DNA of 64,000 nt. It comes from Clusia tigrina. Taxonomy: Eukaryota; Arthropoda; Insecta; Diptera; Clusiidae. A model generated the notes under the pieces. That model ran no database searches and was not told the DNA's origin. It was given only the letters and a program-made list of their open reading frames with translations. Positions 63,241 to 64,000 of the stretch are shown here, one piece after another. The stretch lies in the NCBI GenBank assembly GCA_920105625.2, contig OV050032.1, positions 92,054,542 to 92,118,541 of the forward strand, in the 5' to 3' direction. Positions within the stretch are counted from its first letter, which is position 1. Each line of letters opens with the position of its first letter. A program made the position numbers and the translations under genes.

Positions 63241-63539
63241 TTGGGTATCTCAAGTTGGGATTATACTTCAATTTCTTTGTTTTTCAATTGTAGTTGCTCA
63301 GTGCTGTCGTCATTGCCTAGGCTTCACGTAGTTCATTCCTACTGGGGATTGTCTTTTACGTTGTGTGATCTCTTTAGTGAAAATAAGGCGGGTGTTATAT
63401 CGGTCACGTCAGCAGGTCAACTAGGTACACATATAGCTGGGTAACTGGGTGTGTCGACGTGAAGGTGTAGTGTTTTCCCGTGTTTTGCTTGCGTTTTGCC
63501 ATCATTGAGCTGCGTTCTCAGGTCAAGCGGTCTGCAACT

Positions 63540-64000
63540 ATGCTGACTCCGCTGATAGACGCGGCTGATAGCCTGACCGCGTTTGTTATTGAGTTCGAGC
63601 GCAACTCTTCCGCCCCTCAAAATCTCGAATATCTTCGCCTTGATCTGACTGAATTGGCAGACTTATGGCAGGCGTTGAAGGAGGCGAAGGCTGCAGCGGT
63701 CATTGAAGCAAATTTAGACGAGAAATGCGTAGCCATTAAAGAGTCTATACGGCAACGATTCGCAGCAAGTTTTGCCATGTACAAACAGGGTCATGCTCGG
63801 ATCAGTGGACTAATACAATCCCTGACCGTCTCTCCAACGGTGCCTTCCGAGACGTCGGCTGAGCTGTCTTCTCAATCCCACACTATTCCGGTGCCTCCTT
63901 GTGATATTGAGATTTTCGGGGGGGAGTACTCCAAATGGATCACCTTCCGTGATATGTTCACGGCGCTGTTCCTGCGGAACGCCCGGTTATCTAACATCGA
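63540..64000 (+). CDS. BEL/Pao retrotransposon gag, N-terminal 153 codons (truncated by window end)
   Basis: This is the start of the retroelement gag or gag-pol polyprotein, whose product would form the cytoplasmic virus-like particle. The frame is open from just after a TAG at 63468-63470 to the window edge, and the first ATG in it is 63540, with A at -3. Residues 1-95 are charged and probably helical, rich in Ala, Leu, Glu and Lys. Residues 96-115 are a Ser/Thr/Pro-rich linker. From about residue 116 comes a motif with FGGEYSKWITFRDMF (126-140) then LRNARLSNI, the typical opening of the DUF1759 region of BEL/Pao polyproteins (F.G.Y..W..FRD.F). The CCHC knuckles, protease and reverse transcriptase expected downstream are not in the window. 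There are no internal stops. Known: DUF1759 accompanies Pao-type peptidase and reverse transcriptase. Inferred: this copy could still be coding. Confidence 0.85.
   Translation, partial: MLTPLIDAADSLTAFVIEFERNSSAPQNLEYLRLDLTELADLWQALKEAKAAAVIEANLDEKCVAIKESIRQRFAASFAMYKQGHARISGLIQSLTVSPTVPSETSAELSSQSHTIPVPPCDIEIFGGEYSKWITFRDMFTALFLRNARLSNI

Larger units (their letters stand above)
62255..63539 (+). other. Untranslated leader of the retrotransposon (about 1.29 kb)
   Basis: No convincing coding frame lies between the primer-binding site and gag. Longer open frames here begin at GTG or TTG and resemble nothing I know. The leader starts with the palindrome CGCAGCTGCG (62255-62264), then an AT-rich stretch, a GT-rich run at 62415-62438, and then GC-rich sequence with five copies of a GCAGC/GCTGC stem-loop and a diverged duplication about 700 bp apart. 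It holds only three ATGs (62599, 62643, 62886), and none in the last 650 bases before gag. Such a leader may carry packaging, dimerisation or translation signals. That function is inference. Confidence 0.75.
61784..64000 (+). mobile_element. BEL/Pao-type LTR retrotransposon, 5' part (continues past window)
   Basis: The satellite is interrupted by, in order, an LTR (61784-62236), a tRNA-Tyr primer-binding site directly next to it (62237-62254), a leader of about 1.3 kb, and a gag reading frame open to the window end. The gag product has the DUF1759-like signature typical of BEL/Pao polyproteins, which is the main basis for the superfamily call. Protease, reverse transcriptase, integrase and the 3' LTR would lie beyond the window, so intactness and age cannot be judged. 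The visible gag has no stop or frameshift, so the copy may be fairly young. It lies in the same orientation as the satellite block it interrupts. Confidence 0.88.

Noticed and set aside
62417..63444. Short plus-strand frames in the leader (62417-62686, 62658-62897, 62789-62989, 63241-63444)
   Set aside because: All start at non-ATG codons, have no recognisable domain and overlap the repeated leader elements.

Overview
The window is metazoan nuclear DNA, probably from an arthropod. It is almost entirely one tandem satellite. The evidence for an animal genome is a long homogeneous satellite with higher-order structure, ended by a BEL/Pao-type LTR retrotransposon, a group known from animals. I see no host protein-coding gene, tRNA, rRNA or CRISPR array. 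I do not recognise the satellite family or the species.

Layout: (1) 1-33440 is a tandem array of a ~196-bp monomer (about 171 copies) in minus orientation. It is variant-rich and carries multi-monomer higher-order repeats, the clearest with periods of 4312 bp (22 monomers) and 2156 bp (11 monomers). (2) 33441-33640 is a run of exactly 200 Ns, a scaffolding gap. (3) 33641-61783 is the same satellite (about 144 copies) in plus orientation. It is more homogeneous and again built from nested higher-order repeats (11-, 9- and 36-monomer offsets). The first ~11.6 kb of this contig holds many one-base indels, while the ORF phase from 45337 to 61409 is exactly 82 x 196 bp. (4) 61784-64000 is the 5' part of an LTR retrotransposon inserted into a satellite monomer: a 453-bp LTR (TGTT...AACA), a primer-binding site abutting it that matches the 3' end of tRNA-Tyr, a leader of about 1.3 kb, and the first 153 codons of a gag gene with the start of a DUF1759-like region. 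The element runs off the window.

The only real coding region seen is the truncated gag. The 61- to 126-codon frames throughout the satellite are by-products of the repeat: the unit is not a multiple of three, most frames start at GTG, and they cover both arrays identically. The most interesting parts are the retroelement leader (a five-fold iterated GCAGC/GCTGC stem-loop, a diverged duplication about 700 bp apart, and very few ATGs) and the nested higher-order organisation of the satellite. The orientation switch coincides with the N gap and should be treated as unproven.
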